Positions 1 to 7,639 are shown, counted from the first letter of the stretch. The stretch is DNA of 17,218 bases from Candidatus Fermentibacterota bacterium (GCA_016928395.1 JAFGKV010000152.1:1-17218), one strand, 5' to 3'. Numbers and translations: made by a program. The notes: generated by a model not told the origin, from the letters alone.

Positions 1-40
1 CTTCTGGATCCTTGAGTTCGTGTCTATCTCAAGATAACCA

Positions 41-59
41 GAGGCGGGGAGGCCGCCTC
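41..59. terminator. Hairpin after the truncated ATPase gene
   Basis: A perfect 7-bp inverted repeat (GAGGCGG / CCGCCTC, 5-nt loop) lies 10 bp past the stop codon of the leftward ATPase gene. No run of T follows it on the minus strand, so it is terminator-like at best. It may instead mark the break point where the gene lost its 3' part. Confidence 0.35.
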
Positions 60-68
60 AATTCTCAA

Positions 69-788
69 CTAAGTATGGCACACCCTCAGCCTTCCCATCA
101 GGGTGTCGATGAGGGTCTGATAGTATTCCCGTACTGTCTTGGAGTCTACGCCGCATTCACGGGCTATGTTGGAGTAGTTTGTCAACTGCCCGTGAGAGTA
201 GGCCATGGCGTCGAAGAAGCGCGAGAAGGCCGGGATGTTTCTCGTCAAGCCCTCGGCAGCCACTTCCTCTTTCAGGTAGTCTAGTACGTAGGCGCGAAGC
301 GATCGTCGGTGATTCTCCTGCAGGTAATGACTGGGGATGAGCCCGCGGGTCAGCGCCCGCAAGAGATCGAAGTCGCGGATTTCCGGGAAGACGAGTGGAA
401 ACATCTCGAAGCGCCACGCCCGCCCGCCCAGAAGATTCGCTTTGCCTCGTTTGAGCTTCCGGGCGCTCGAACCGCACAGGATGAACCGAAGGCCCCTGTT
501 CTCGATAAGCCACTGTACTTCATCGAGCAGAGCAGGCACTTTCTGGACCTCGTCCAGAATGATGGGCCTGTCCAACAGTGCCTCCGGCTGGGCGGCGAGC
601 TGCTCACGAAGCGCCCACGGGCGCGAGGAAAGCTCGAAGTAGGTGTCAGACTTGAGGAAGTCGTAGCGCAGGCTCTCCGGGAATTGAGACTGCAGGAAGG
701 TGGACTTGCCAACCTTTCTCGGTCCCCACAGAAACGCCGACTGCCGTGCAGGCAGATCGATTCTCAGCAGTCGCTCGATGTGACTCAC
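69..788 (-). CDS. AAA_14/DUF4143-type ATPase, C-terminally truncated
   Basis: Predicted P-loop ATPase of 239 residues. Visible motifs are Walker A GPRKVGKST (about residues 22-30), Walker B IILDEVQ (about 76-82) and the sensor-type FILCGSSARKL (about 102-112). The segment SRFFDAMAYSHGQLTNYSNIA followed by VDSKTVREYYQTLIDTLMG is the linker and winged-helix-like part typical of this family. Members usually run to about 380-400 residues, with a DUF4143 region following 'YYQ-L-DTL-G'. Here the frame breaks into RLRVCHT and stops, so about a third is missing, and the missing part was not found in other frames of the remaining 68 bp. GTG at 788 is chosen because GGAGG sits 9 nt upstream and the family normally starts just before IERLL. 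An in-frame ATG at 818 would lie inside the promoter palindrome. The physiological role of this family is poorly known. Truncation suggests a decaying gene or a short variant. Confidence 0.8.
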   Translation of the reverse strand: MSHIERLLRIDLPARQSAFLWGPRKVGKSTFLQSQFPESLRYDFLKSDTYFELSSRPWALREQLAAQPEALLDRPIILDEVQKVPALLDEVQWLIENRGLRFILCGSSARKLKRGKANLLGGRAWRFEMFPLVFPEIRDFDLLRALTRGLIPSHYLQENHRRSLRAYVLDYLKEEVAAEGLTRNIPAFSRFFDAMAYSHGQLTNYSNIARECGVDSKTVREYYQTLIDTLMGRLRVCHT

Positions 789-813
789 TCGGAACAACCT
801 CCAGAAAAGTATA

Positions 814-841
814 ACCATTTCGGAGTATACTCCGAAATGGT
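814..841. promoter_or_regulatory. Perfect 28-bp palindromic operator
   Basis: The half-site ACCATTTCGGAGTA is followed directly by its exact reverse complement, centred between 827 and 828. It ends 26 bp before the chosen GTG start of the ATPase gene and covers its predicted -10 box. A dimeric repressor bound here would block transcription. Autoregulation by the ATPase product is possible but is inference. Confidence 0.75.
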
Positions 842-852
842 AAGCAAATCAA
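824..852 (-). promoter_or_regulatory. Sigma-70-like promoter of the ATPase gene
   Basis: On the minus strand TTGATT (847-852) and TATACT (824-829) are separated by 17 bp, close to consensus. The -10 box is part of the centre of the 28-bp palindrome. Predicted transcription would begin near 817 and give a leader of about 30 nt that carries the GGAGG ribosome-binding site. Confidence 0.65.
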
Positions 853-966
853 GACCACAGATCAGGGTGCGGCATCTTCGGAATCATCCCGGTGTGTGGG
901 GGCCTAGTCCAGAGCCCACGACCGCGATCTCCTTACCACCGAGCATCTATCCGCCGCGCCGGGAAG

Positions 967-2919
967 TCAGTCGAACGTATGGCGGACGTCCTCGTTGAAG
1001 CGGATGAAGGGGAAGGTGCGGGAGTCAGACCCGGCGGAGATCCGCAGGAAATAGACCCCCGATGGGGCCGGGGTACGCGGGCTGGCCCAGCCATCCCACT
1101 GCAGTGCCGTATACCCCGGACCAGCGGTCACCGGCAACGACGACCAGACATGTCGGCCCAGCATGTCGAATACCGAAAGCTGCAGCGCGCGCTCGTCGGG
1201 GAGATCCACGCCGACCAGAACCGGATGAGGGGTTGGGTTGGGGCGCGGAGCGTGGAACACAAGGGGAGGAGGAGACTCTCCCGGGTCTCCGGGGCCGCTT
1301 TCCACCCAGAGGAGCACCTTGTGCAGGGGGTCGAGCTCCCAGGTATCGACGCGGAAGGGAACGGCGAACCCCGTCTCCAGGCTCGATGAGGTCATCTCAC
1401 AGGTGACAACGCTGTCGCAGTAGGCCCCGATGAGGCGGAGCTCCAGCGGGAGACGGTAGGCCTCCCCGGGCTGAAGCTGTTGCAGGCGTATGGTCAGGGA
1501 GTCGCCGTCGAACCGGTGGATGCGCTCCCACGAGAGCGCCAGCCGCGGCCGGCCTTCCCGGGTTAGCCACTGATCGAAGAACCACTCGAGCGATCCGCCG
1601 TGCCGTGCCTCAAAGGCGCTTCGGAGATCGTCGGTCGCGGCCGTGTCATAGGCATGGGCCGCACCATAGTCAGCCAAGGCGCCCCAGAACGCCTCGTCTC
1701 CCACGAGCTGCCGCAGCATGTGGATGACCCAGGCGCCCTTGTCGTAGACCGTGATGCTGAAGGTGTAGTCGGGGTTCAGGATGGTCCCGGGGAACTCGGT
1801 GCCCGTGGTCAGAAGGTAGTCCTGACTCAGCATGTAGGCGCGATAAGCAGAATCGCCGCCGCAGTGCTCCGCCCATACGGCCTCGGAGAACGAGGCCAGC
1901 CCCTCATTGAGCCAGATGTCATTCCACGACGCGCAGGTCACCCAGTCGCCCCACCATTGATGGGCCAGCTCGTGGGCCACGATCCAGTCAAAGCGGTGAT
2001 CCCCGCGCACATGCACATCGCCGTAGGAGGTCACCGTCTGATGCTCCATGGCGCCGCTGCTACCGATCATGGCCATGCCGTACTTCTCGGGACGGAAGGG
2101 ATAGGGGCCATACCAAAGCTCGAAGGCAGAGATCATCCTGGAGGTAGGGGAGAAGTCCTCCCGGGCGGCGGCCAGCTTCTCCGGGTACACATAGTGGCGG
2201 ATGGGAATAGTGTCGCCCGCGGTGGAGACGCAGCTCTCCTCGATGGCGACATAGTCGGTGCCGGCTAGCGACACGAGATAGGGCGCGATGGGATGGAGTT
2301 CCCGCCAGCGATAGGTCGTCCACCCATCCCACTCTTCCATGGCTTCCAGGATGCCATTGCCTGCCACGGAGAAGCTGTCCGCGGGGTAGGGGACCGAGAC
2401 GGTCATGGTCACCAGCGCCTTGTCCGACGGGGTGTCGCGGCAGGGCCACCAGGTATGGGCATAGTCGGTCTGGCTCAAGGTCCAGAACTGCGGCCGGCCG
2501 TCACGGTCTCGGCAGACGAAGGAGCCGAATCCACCGGCGACAGGCGTACCGCTGTAGCCGACAAGAACGGTCAGCGTATCGCCCTGACCATGAGACAGTA
2601 GCGGAATCCGAATTCGATCATCCACATGGGAGAAAGCCGCCGGCACATAGTCGAGAGAGACCTCAGAGACGGACAGGGCCGACGAGAGGTCTACGATCAG
2701 CGTATCCAATGCCGCTTGGAGGAGAACAGTCATGCGAACCGCTCCGGAGAGGGTGCACGATTCCGGTCTCACCGACAGCTCGATCTCGTAGGTCAAAGCG
2801 TCGTATCCCTCCTGGGCCTGCCAGGGCTCCGTCACGGGCGCGCGCAGGGAGAGCAGGGCCGTACGTTCGGCGGGATCGGGGGGCTGGAAGGCGAACGCGA
2901 GGAGCAAGGGAAGTATCAT
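967..2919 (-). CDS. Secreted M1-family metallopeptidase with C-terminal sorting-type domain
   Basis: Predicted zinc aminopeptidase of 650 residues (peptidase M1, gluzincin). The zinc site is HELAHQWWGDW (H316, E317, H320), with the third ligand in NEG (E339), the usual HEXXH-18-E spacing. The GAMEN-like exopeptidase loop reads SGAMEHQ (about 288-294), and VYDKGAWV (about 391-398) carries the conserved tyrosine. A short hydrophobic start (MILPLLLAFAF) suggests export. Residues about 560-630 contain PNPTPHPVLV, then VFDMLGRHV and PSGVYFLRI. This is the FlgD-like/T9SS type A pattern found on exported proteins of the FCB group; here a further short tail follows it. ATG at 2919 is preferred over an upstream ATG at 2949 because GAGGTGA lies about 8 nt upstream of it and the signal sequence then starts cleanly. 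Likely role: extracellular or cell-surface peptide trimming. The gene appears monocistronic. Confidence 0.9.
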   Translation of the reverse strand: MILPLLLAFAFQPPDPAERTALLSLRAPVTEPWQAQEGYDALTYEIELSVRPESCTLSGAVRMTVLLQAALDTLIVDLSSALSVSEVSLDYVPAAFSHVDDRIRIPLLSHGQGDTLTVLVGYSGTPVAGGFGSFVCRDRDGRPQFWTLSQTDYAHTWWPCRDTPSDKALVTMTVSVPYPADSFSVAGNGILEAMEEWDGWTTYRWRELHPIAPYLVSLAGTDYVAIEESCVSTAGDTIPIRHYVYPEKLAAAREDFSPTSRMISAFELWYGPYPFRPEKYGMAMIGSSGAMEHQTVTSYGDVHVRGDHRFDWIVAHELAHQWWGDWVTCASWNDIWLNEGLASFSEAVWAEHCGGDSAYRAYMLSQDYLLTTGTEFPGTILNPDYTFSITVYDKGAWVIHMLRQLVGDEAFWGALADYGAAHAYDTAATDDLRSAFEARHGGSLEWFFDQWLTREGRPRLALSWERIHRFDGDSLTIRLQQLQPGEAYRLPLELRLIGAYCDSVVTCEMTSSSLETGFAVPFRVDTWELDPLHKVLLWVESGPGDPGESPPPLVFHAPRPNPTPHPVLVGVDLPDERALQLSVFDMLGRHVWSSLPVTAGPGYTALQWDGWASPRTPAPSGVYFLRISAGSDSRTFPFIRFNEDVRHTFD

Positions 2920-3321
2920 GGGCGGCTTCACCTCGGGAGGGGGGCACAAGGGCGAAACTCACCATGAGGCACCCGCATCCCCCCTCCTGGGTTCCCGGGG
3001 ACCCTGGCGCGCGATGAGGGGTACGTCAAGTCCGTGGGGCTGCGAGGAGGAACCATGGCGACACTTCGACAGAACATGGATCGCTTCTGCTGAATCTGGA
3101 TAGCGCTCGTTGCTACCCTGGTTCAGGGGATAGCTCGTATCATTCGGCCTGGATCGACCCCGGTCATGACCCCGTCGTGCGGGGTGAAGCTCAGCTCACT
3201 AGAGACTGAGGACACGGCCGGTTCAGAGTCGTAGATGAGGGTCGTGGGAGCTATTCTCAGCTTAGAATAGCTCCCACGACGCAGGAGACTCCGCAGATCA
3301 TGGCCGGGAAAGGAGTTGCCC
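2920..3321. other. Divergent intergenic region
   Basis: This stretch of about 400 bp separates the leftward M1 peptidase gene from the rightward lipoprotein gene. It holds no convincing ORF. It contains a 6-bp hairpin (ACCCCG/CGGGGT, 3169-3185) and the 17-bp hairpin at 3241-3280. No clear sigma-70 promoter was found for either gene. Confidence 0.5.
3241..3280. repeat. 17-bp perfect hairpin in the lipoprotein leader
   Basis: GTCGTGGGAGCTATTCT is followed by a 6-nt loop (CAGCTT) and then by its exact reverse complement. It ends 41 bp before the lipoprotein start codon, and the ribosome-binding site (AGGAG) lies outside it. There is no T tract on either strand, so it is not a standard intrinsic terminator. 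It could be an operator, an mRNA-stabilising leader hairpin or a small mobile repeat. Confidence 0.7.
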
Positions 3322-4275
3322 ATGACCTCGCGTGTTTCAGTGATCCTGTGCGCATCGATTCTGCTCTCGAGCTGCGCCGACGATGACCCGACGCAGAGCT
3401 ATCCGACTGTGCGCCGCGAGGACATGCTGCCTGGAGATATCGCCAAGCGCGGCCCCGAGACGGATCATCACCCTCCGATTCTGCACAGCCCGGAGTATGA
3501 ATCGCCTGTTCCCGTGCCCGGCGCGATCAACACCGCGGGCGCCGAAGACTCGCCGTTTATTCTTCCCGACGGCAGCGTCATGTACTTCTTCTTCACGCCG
3601 GATGTCAGGGTGCCGGTGGAACAGCAGTTGCTGGACAACGTCACCGGTGTGTGGGTGTCCCGCCGGGAGGGAGACGCATGGGGAGAAGCCGAGAGGGTCT
3701 GGCTGCAGGAACCGGGGAAGCTGTCGCTGGACGGCGCGGTCTGCGTGCAGGATGACGAAATGTGGTTCGCGTCGGCCAGGGAGGGGTATGTCGGCGTCAA
3801 CATGTTCACGGCGCGACGTGTGGGCAACACATGGGCAGACTGGCAGTATGTCGGCGACAGGCTGATGAAGGAACTACAGATCGGCGAGGTGCACCTCCAC
3901 AACGATTCTCTCTACTTTCATTCCCCGCGCAGCGGGGGTTTTGGCGACTATGATATCTGGGTCACCCGGCAACGCGGGGGAACCTGGGAAGACCCCCGCC
4001 ATCTCGCGGCAGTGAATACTCCCGAGATGGACGGCTTCCCCTTCGTGTCATCCGACGGCAGAGAGCTCTGGTTTACGCGCACCTACCTGGGCACGCCCGC
4101 CGTGTTCCGATCGCTGGGTCAAGGCGACACGTGGGGCGAGCCGGAGCTCATCGTCTCCCAGTTCGCTGGCGAACCAACCCTTGACGATGAGGGCACTCTC
4201 TACTTTGTGCATCACTTCTACGAACACGGCGTGATGATCGAGGCGGATATCTACGTCGCCCGACGGAGAGGATGA
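3322..4275 (+). CDS. PD40/TolB-like beta-propeller lipoprotein
   Basis: Predicted exported lipoprotein of 317 residues. The N-terminus MTSRVSVILCASILLSSCADDD has a lipobox (LSSC, Cys18) followed by an acidic stretch. The body has WD40-like PD40 motifs: SPFILPDGSVMYFFF (about 77-91), FGDYDIWVTRQRGGTWEDP (about 207-225), GFPFVSSDGRELWFTR (about 238-253) and PTLDDEGTLYFVHH (about 285-298). These are the typical 'D-G-x-x-L-Y-F' and 'G-x-x-D-I-W' strand pairs of a beta-propeller. ATG at 3322 is chosen over a TTG at 3316 because AGGAG sits 6 nt upstream. PD40 lipoproteins are thought to bind proteins or ligands in the periplasm or on the outer membrane; no specific partner can be named. It is convergent with the VapC gene that follows. 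Confidence 0.85.
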   Translation: MTSRVSVILCASILLSSCADDDPTQSYPTVRREDMLPGDIAKRGPETDHHPPILHSPEYESPVPVPGAINTAGAEDSPFILPDGSVMYFFFTPDVRVPVEQQLLDNVTGVWVSRREGDAWGEAERVWLQEPGKLSLDGAVCVQDDEMWFASAREGYVGVNMFTARRVGNTWADWQYVGDRLMKELQIGEVHLHNDSLYFHSPRSGGFGDYDIWVTRQRGGTWEDPRHLAAVNTPEMDGFPFVSSDGRELWFTRTYLGTPAVFRSLGQGDTWGEPELIVSQFAGEPTLDDEGTLYFVHHFYEHGVMIEADIYVARRRG

Positions 4276-4279
4276 TCCG

Positions 4280-4309
4280 CCCCGCGCGCGAGCACGCGGG
4301 GCCGCGTGC
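4280..4309. terminator. Overlapping GC-rich hairpins between convergent genes
   Basis: Two mutually exclusive stems lie between the ends of the lipoprotein gene (4275) and the VapC gene (4318). CCCCGCG/CGCGGGG (4280-4286 with 4295-4301) has an 8-nt loop. GCACGCGG/CCGCGTGC (4292-4299 with 4302-4309) has a 2-nt loop. A shared bidirectional terminator is plausible, but no T tract follows. Confidence 0.4.
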
Positions 4310-4317
4310 CGCCCGCC

Positions 4318-4764
4318 TTAGTCTTCCGGTTTTGGCCTGGGTGGGACGATGCGCAGACCTTCGGCTTCCGCTGCCCGGGCTTGGCGATCGTCAAAGCTCA
4401 TGAAGATCGGCATGATGCCCAGCAAGTGCCCGAGCTCGATGGCGCTGGCGATGTGAATCGCATCAGCCCCTCGGAGTGCACGGCGTTCGGCGAGATCGCC
4501 GGCACGACGCGCTGAGGTCTCAGAGAGCGTGACGCCCACAAAGCCTGGGAGATCGCTGTCGAGCGCTGACACGGCTCGGCGAAGACCCTGAGACGAGAAC
4601 GCCCCCTCCCTCTGACGTCTCGCAAGCGCCGCGCGGGCTTCAGGGTAGGCGACTACCGAGATCGCTACTCGGTCAGCCGCCGCTATCAACGCACGCACAT
4701 CGTGTGAGCCAGATTCCGACACGTAGAGTTTGACCAAAGCGCTGCTGTCCAGGTAGGCGATCAC
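4318..4764 (-). CDS. vapC: VapC-like PIN-domain ribonuclease toxin
   Basis: PIN-domain protein of 148 residues, a likely toxin RNase. The acidic Mg2+-binding residues are in place: D6 in MIAYLDSSALVKLY, E42 in YPEARAAL, D101 in GADAIHIASA and D125/D126 in FMSFDDRQ. The start is GTG at 4764, which overlaps the antitoxin stop codon (GTGA), so the two genes are translationally coupled. Toxins of this type cut tRNA or rRNA, and the target cannot be told from sequence. The C-terminal RIVPPRPKPED tail is proline-rich and ends the protein. All catalytic residues are present, so it is probably active. Confidence 0.88.
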   Translation of the reverse strand: MIAYLDSSALVKLYVSESGSHDVRALIAAADRVAISVVAYPEARAALARRQREGAFSSQGLRRAVSALDSDLPGFVGVTLSETSARRAGDLAERRALRGADAIHIASAIELGHLLGIMPIFMSFDDRQARAAEAEGLRIVPPRPKPED

Positions 4765-5033
4765 CCCCTGTCCTCCACAACCGCGTCCGCAACCGATCGG
4801 CCGCGCACCTTGGGCGGGTTATCGCATCCCTTTGGCCTGCCCCCTGACCACGAAAGCATCCTCGTCCTCACGAGTTCTCGGAGGACCGCGTCACTCTGGT
4901 CTGGAGCCGCCGGCATGATGACCGCGATCTTCTTGTCTCGATGGGTGACGGTGATGGTCTCCCCAGTCCTGACGCGCCCAAGCACCCAACTCAGCTTGTT
5001 CTTCAGCTCCCTTACTCCGATGGCAGTGTGCAT
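4761..5033 (-). CDS. Phd/YefM-type antitoxin
   Basis: Antitoxin of 90 residues. The N-terminal MHTAIGVRELKNKLSWVLGR followed by TGETITVTHRDKKIAVIMP (about 24-42) is the Phd/YefM fold that binds operator DNA as a dimer. The C-terminal 45 residues are basic and proline/glycine-containing (SWSGGRPKGCDNPPKVRGRS), as expected for the flexible part that wraps the PIN toxin. ATG at 5033 has GAAGGGAG about 6 nt upstream. A longer reading from 5126 would swallow the promoter and is rejected. The gene forms a two-gene operon with the VapC gene and is probably autoregulated through the repeats at 5056-5083. Confidence 0.85.
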   Translation of the reverse strand: MHTAIGVRELKNKLSWVLGRVRTGETITVTHRDKKIAVIMPAAPDQSDAVLRELVRTRMLSWSGGRPKGCDNPPKVRGRSVADAVVEDRG

Positions 5034-5055
5034 GCGCGGCTCCCTTCTCTTCTTT

Positions 5056-5083
5056 GTAGCTACTCTAGCCGAGATGTTGCTAC
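5056..5083. promoter_or_regulatory. Candidate antitoxin operator, paired repeats
   Basis: GTAGCTAC (5056-5063) and GTTGCTAC (5076-5083) are near-identical 8-mers exactly 20 bp apart, about two helical turns. GTAGCTAC is itself palindromic. They flank and overlap the predicted -10 box, the usual position for cooperative toxin-antitoxin repressor binding. Confidence 0.5.
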
Positions 5084-5090
5084 TTGTCAA
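5062..5090 (-). promoter_or_regulatory. Promoter of the toxin-antitoxin operon
   Basis: The minus strand carries a consensus TTGACA (5085-5090) and TAGAGT (5062-5067), 17 bp apart. The -10 box is about 29 bp upstream of the antitoxin ATG. Confidence 0.7.
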
Positions 5091-5177
5091 TGTCGAGAGA
5101 CGCGAGGGTGATCGGGAGTCACCCATGAGGGCCGCTCTCGCCGCTTGGGCTACTCGATCGTCGGCTGTCGCGGAGCG

Positions 5178-5200
5178 GTTGAAGCCTCCGCGGCTTCGAC
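5178..5200. terminator. Hairpin downstream of solenoid gene 1
   Basis: A 9-bp stem (GTTGAAGCC with GGCTTCGAC, one G-U pair) with a 5-nt loop lies about 50 bp past the stop codon of the leftward solenoid gene 1 and upstream of the toxin-antitoxin promoter. It is a candidate terminator without a T tract. Confidence 0.4.
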
Positions 5201-5248
5201 GGGCATTCGTTCCCGCCCGCTCTCCCCCGGCCTGCGGTTCTCGTGCGT

Positions 5249-7147
5249 TTAAGTCCCCTCCGCGTCACTCCTCACACCAAATGCCTCACGCTTCCCTTTC
5301 TCACGCAGTTCCGGATACAGGTGCGAGTCCGTCTCCGCTGCCTTGCAGTAGTCCAGTCGGTTGTCCTCGAACCCTTTGCGCTTGGCGACCACCCGGTAGG
5401 AGAACGACACGTGGGAAGTGCCTCTTCTGAGTTCCACCACCTCAAACCCGCTGAGTCCTCGCTTCACGTATACTCCTTCACACTCGTCGTGAAGCTCCAC
5501 GAAGACATGCAGCGGATTTGCTTCGTCGATGGTCACCGTCTCCTGGAACAGGGGATCCAGCTCGACGCGGCACCGGCCGTTGACCAGCCTGGCCTCGCCG
5601 AAGTCCTCGAACCAGTTCTCGGGGCTCTCCTGGCAGTACATGAGGGTCGGGCCTTTGGATGTCTTCACCACGCAGCTCTTGGTGCCGGTTCCGGCAAGGC
5701 CACCAGAGTAGTACACGCCGTAGCCGTGGGTTGAGAGGGTCATCCCATAGACGCCGTATGTGTACCCCGTCGGATGGGCGGCGACACCGTGGACTCCCCT
5801 CCCCGCATTGGATGAGCTCTGAAACCAGCCGCCGAAGGATTGCCCCACTCCGTGCATGTCAGCGATGCCATACACGGCCGTGCCATCCACTGAGTGCGAC
5901 ACGAAACTTCCCCCATAGGCGGATCCCGTCGTTGCAGCCGCGGTTCCCGAAACTCCGATACCCGAAGTAGAGGAGGCAACCCCAGCGATTCCGCAGCCGC
6001 CGGATGCCGTTGCGGTGTTCTCGCCAAAGACCGCACACCCCGACGGCGATGAACACCTTCCGTAGAGCCCATAGATCGATCCTGTGCTTGACGAGGCCTC
6101 TCCATAGACGCCACAACCAGCTGTGGAACGGCTCTTGCCATATACCCCGTACGTCACCCCCGCAGAGGCGGTGGCCTCACCCCAGATGCCGGTCCCCGCG
6201 TTCGATGCACTCCCACCATAGACTCCCGTGCAGTTCCCGGTGGCCGCCATGGCTTCACTGTAGACTCCCGCGCCGAACGGCGCCCCTGTCCTCGCGTATA
6301 CCCCTTTCGCGGTGAGCGAGGTCGCGGTGGCTTCTCCATAGACTCCATACCCAACTGGAGATGCCGTGCGACCGTACACACCAGCCGTTATCCCCGCGGT
6401 CGAACGCGTCTCACCGAGTACACCGGTTCCTGCATTAGAGTCACTCACTCCGTGGACACCGACATTGGCACCGGAGCCCGTTGTGGCCCATCCCGAGACC
6501 CCCCGACCGTTTGCGGCATCGCTGCGGCCTGCTACGCCGACGGTCGAGTCGGAATCGGCGTTTGCCCAGCCGAACACCCCTGTGCCGCCCTGTGAGTTCG
6601 ACTCACCGAGGACTCCGATGGCCACGCCGGCCAGGTCCGTGGCGTGCCCGACCACGGCGGCTCCCGCCGGAGCTGCAATCTCCCCGCGAAGGCCGATCCC
6701 GTCCGGATTCGTATTGACGGCATTGAGTACGGGACTGCCGCAATCTCCCACGATCTCAGTCCCCGGCACCAGCCCACTGGCCATGTAGGCATAGCCGGCC
6801 GATGCCAGGCGCTGCCGGGGCGTCTGATTGACCCCATTGAAGGTCACGAGGAGCCAGCAGTTCTGGCTGAAGTCCAACGTGATGGCCGGCTGCGGGCTCT
6901 CCCCCAACAAGACGCTGAAGACGCCGCCCGTCACCGAGACCGAGTGGGCCCCGCTGTCCCACAGTACACTCCCTCCCGTGACATCATCGTAGATTCGAAA
7001 CCGCATGGTGTAGGTGTTGTCAGGCACGGGAGTGCCCCCCGCATCCGTCACCTTGCCTTGATAGCTGATGACAGTCGGGATCTCGGCCGACGCAATGGAG
7101 AGGGCGAGGAGAAGCACAAGGACGAGCACTAGACACCGTGTGCACAT
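5249..7147 (-). CDS. Secreted glycine-rich solenoid-repeat protein 1
   Basis: Exported protein of 632 residues and unknown function. Residues 1-21 are a signal peptide (MCTRCLVLVLVLLLALSIASA). Residues about 22-130 form an N-cap beginning IPTVISYQGKVTD and ending RLASAGYAYMASGLVPG, a module also seen ahead of bacterial tail-fibre-like repeats. Residues about 150-485 hold roughly 11-12 copies of a 26-residue repeat, for example GVYGKSRSTAGC plus GVYGEASSSTGSIY (12+14 residues, two GVxG turns), which suggests a beta-solenoid. Residues about 486-617 are a C-cap with KSCVVKTSKGP, CQESPENWFEDFG, RVELDPLFQETVTI and FSYRVVAKRKGF; a short polar tail follows. No S74 chaperone domain and no membrane anchor are visible. 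ATG at 7147 has AAGGAG 6 nt upstream. It is a paralog of the genes at 9033-10838 and 11931-13982, likely transcribed alone. A structural fibre or adhesin role is inference. Confidence 0.85.
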   Translation of the reverse strand: MCTRCLVLVLVLLLALSIASAEIPTVISYQGKVTDAGGTPVPDNTYTMRFRIYDDVTGGSVLWDSGAHSVSVTGGVFSVLLGESPQPAITLDFSQNCWLLVTFNGVNQTPRQRLASAGYAYMASGLVPGTEIVGDCGSPVLNAVNTNPDGIGLRGEIAAPAGAAVVGHATDLAGVAIGVLGESNSQGGTGVFGWANADSDSTVGVAGRSDAANGRGVSGWATTGSGANVGVHGVSDSNAGTGVLGETRSTAGITAGVYGRTASPVGYGVYGEATATSLTAKGVYARTGAPFGAGVYSEAMAATGNCTGVYGGSASNAGTGIWGEATASAGVTYGVYGKSRSTAGCGVYGEASSSTGSIYGLYGRCSSPSGCAVFGENTATASGGCGIAGVASSTSGIGVSGTAAATTGSAYGGSFVSHSVDGTAVYGIADMHGVGQSFGGWFQSSSNAGRGVHGVAAHPTGYTYGVYGMTLSTHGYGVYYSGGLAGTGTKSCVVKTSKGPTLMYCQESPENWFEDFGEARLVNGRCRVELDPLFQETVTIDEANPLHVFVELHDECEGVYVKRGLSGFEVVELRRGTSHVSFSYRVVAKRKGFEDNRLDYCKAAETDSHLYPELREKGKREAFGVRSDAEGT

Positions 7148-7248
7148 GGAAGGCTCCTTCCTGCTGGCCCACGGCGTCTACGGTCTTTCGCCCCACAGCT
7201 CCGCAGCAACCGCGGGAATGATTACGCCATCATGGTGATGTCGGTGGG

Positions 7249-7278
7249 AATATGCAGCGAGGCACGAAGTGCGGCCAA
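7249..7278 (-). promoter_or_regulatory. Candidate promoter of solenoid gene 1
   Basis: TTGGCC (7273-7278) and CATATT (7249-7254) on the minus strand are separated by 18 bp. The -10 box is about 100 nt before the start codon. The spacing and distance match those of the other two paralogs, which supports a weak individual match. Confidence 0.45.
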
Positions 7279-7297
7279 GAGAATTCCTGTAAGCTGA

Positions 7298-7639
7298 CGG
7301 AGCCCCGGAATCGGAAACCGTTTACGCACTAGCCCAGCATTCGCGTCGATATCAGGAAGCGCGGAAGAAGAACGCGACCTCATCCGCTGGCTGAGGCCCG
7401 AGTTCCCGAACCCTCCAGGCTCGGCTCCCGGTACGCAGCCGAATCTGGAGGGGCTGACTGCCGCCGCGTTCAACCTGCGTTTGTGGCTTGGGGGCTTGAC
7501 GAGAGCACCGTGGAGACTGCCTTGTCTCGTGGTGGCACGTGCCGGAAATGGTGACCCCCGCTCAACGTCAGTGTGCCCTAAATCGATCCGAGGGTACCCT
7601 TCCCGGCCTCACTGGCTGAAGGAAGACGCGGGGGTCACA
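7298..7639 (+). pseudogene. Relic of a DNA methyltransferase (C-terminal region)
   Basis: This open frame of about 113 codons has no credible start. It reads EEERDLIRWLRPEFPNPPGS at about 7364-7423, then TQPNLEGLTAAA. 'IRWLRPE(Y/F)xNP' is a motif I associate with class I SAM-dependent DNA methyltransferases of the Eco57I/PglX type, where it lies in the C-terminal part. The sequence on both sides does not resemble the family, and no catalytic motif is present, so this is a fragment. The identification rests on one short motif recalled from the family and is tentative. Confidence 0.35.

Noticed and set aside
4810-5430. 206-codon plus-strand frame opposite the antitoxin gene
   Set aside because: It is antisense to a clear Phd-type antitoxin and its promoter, and shows no domain.
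5249-7147. Phage tail fibre gene
   Set aside because: It has a signal peptide, its own promoter and no phage genes or S74 chaperone nearby. The N-cap resembles fibre-associated modules, but the context is not phage.
7222-7473. 83-codon minus-strand frame
   Set aside because: It has no domain, contains the gene 1 promoter region and is opposite the methyltransferase-like motif.
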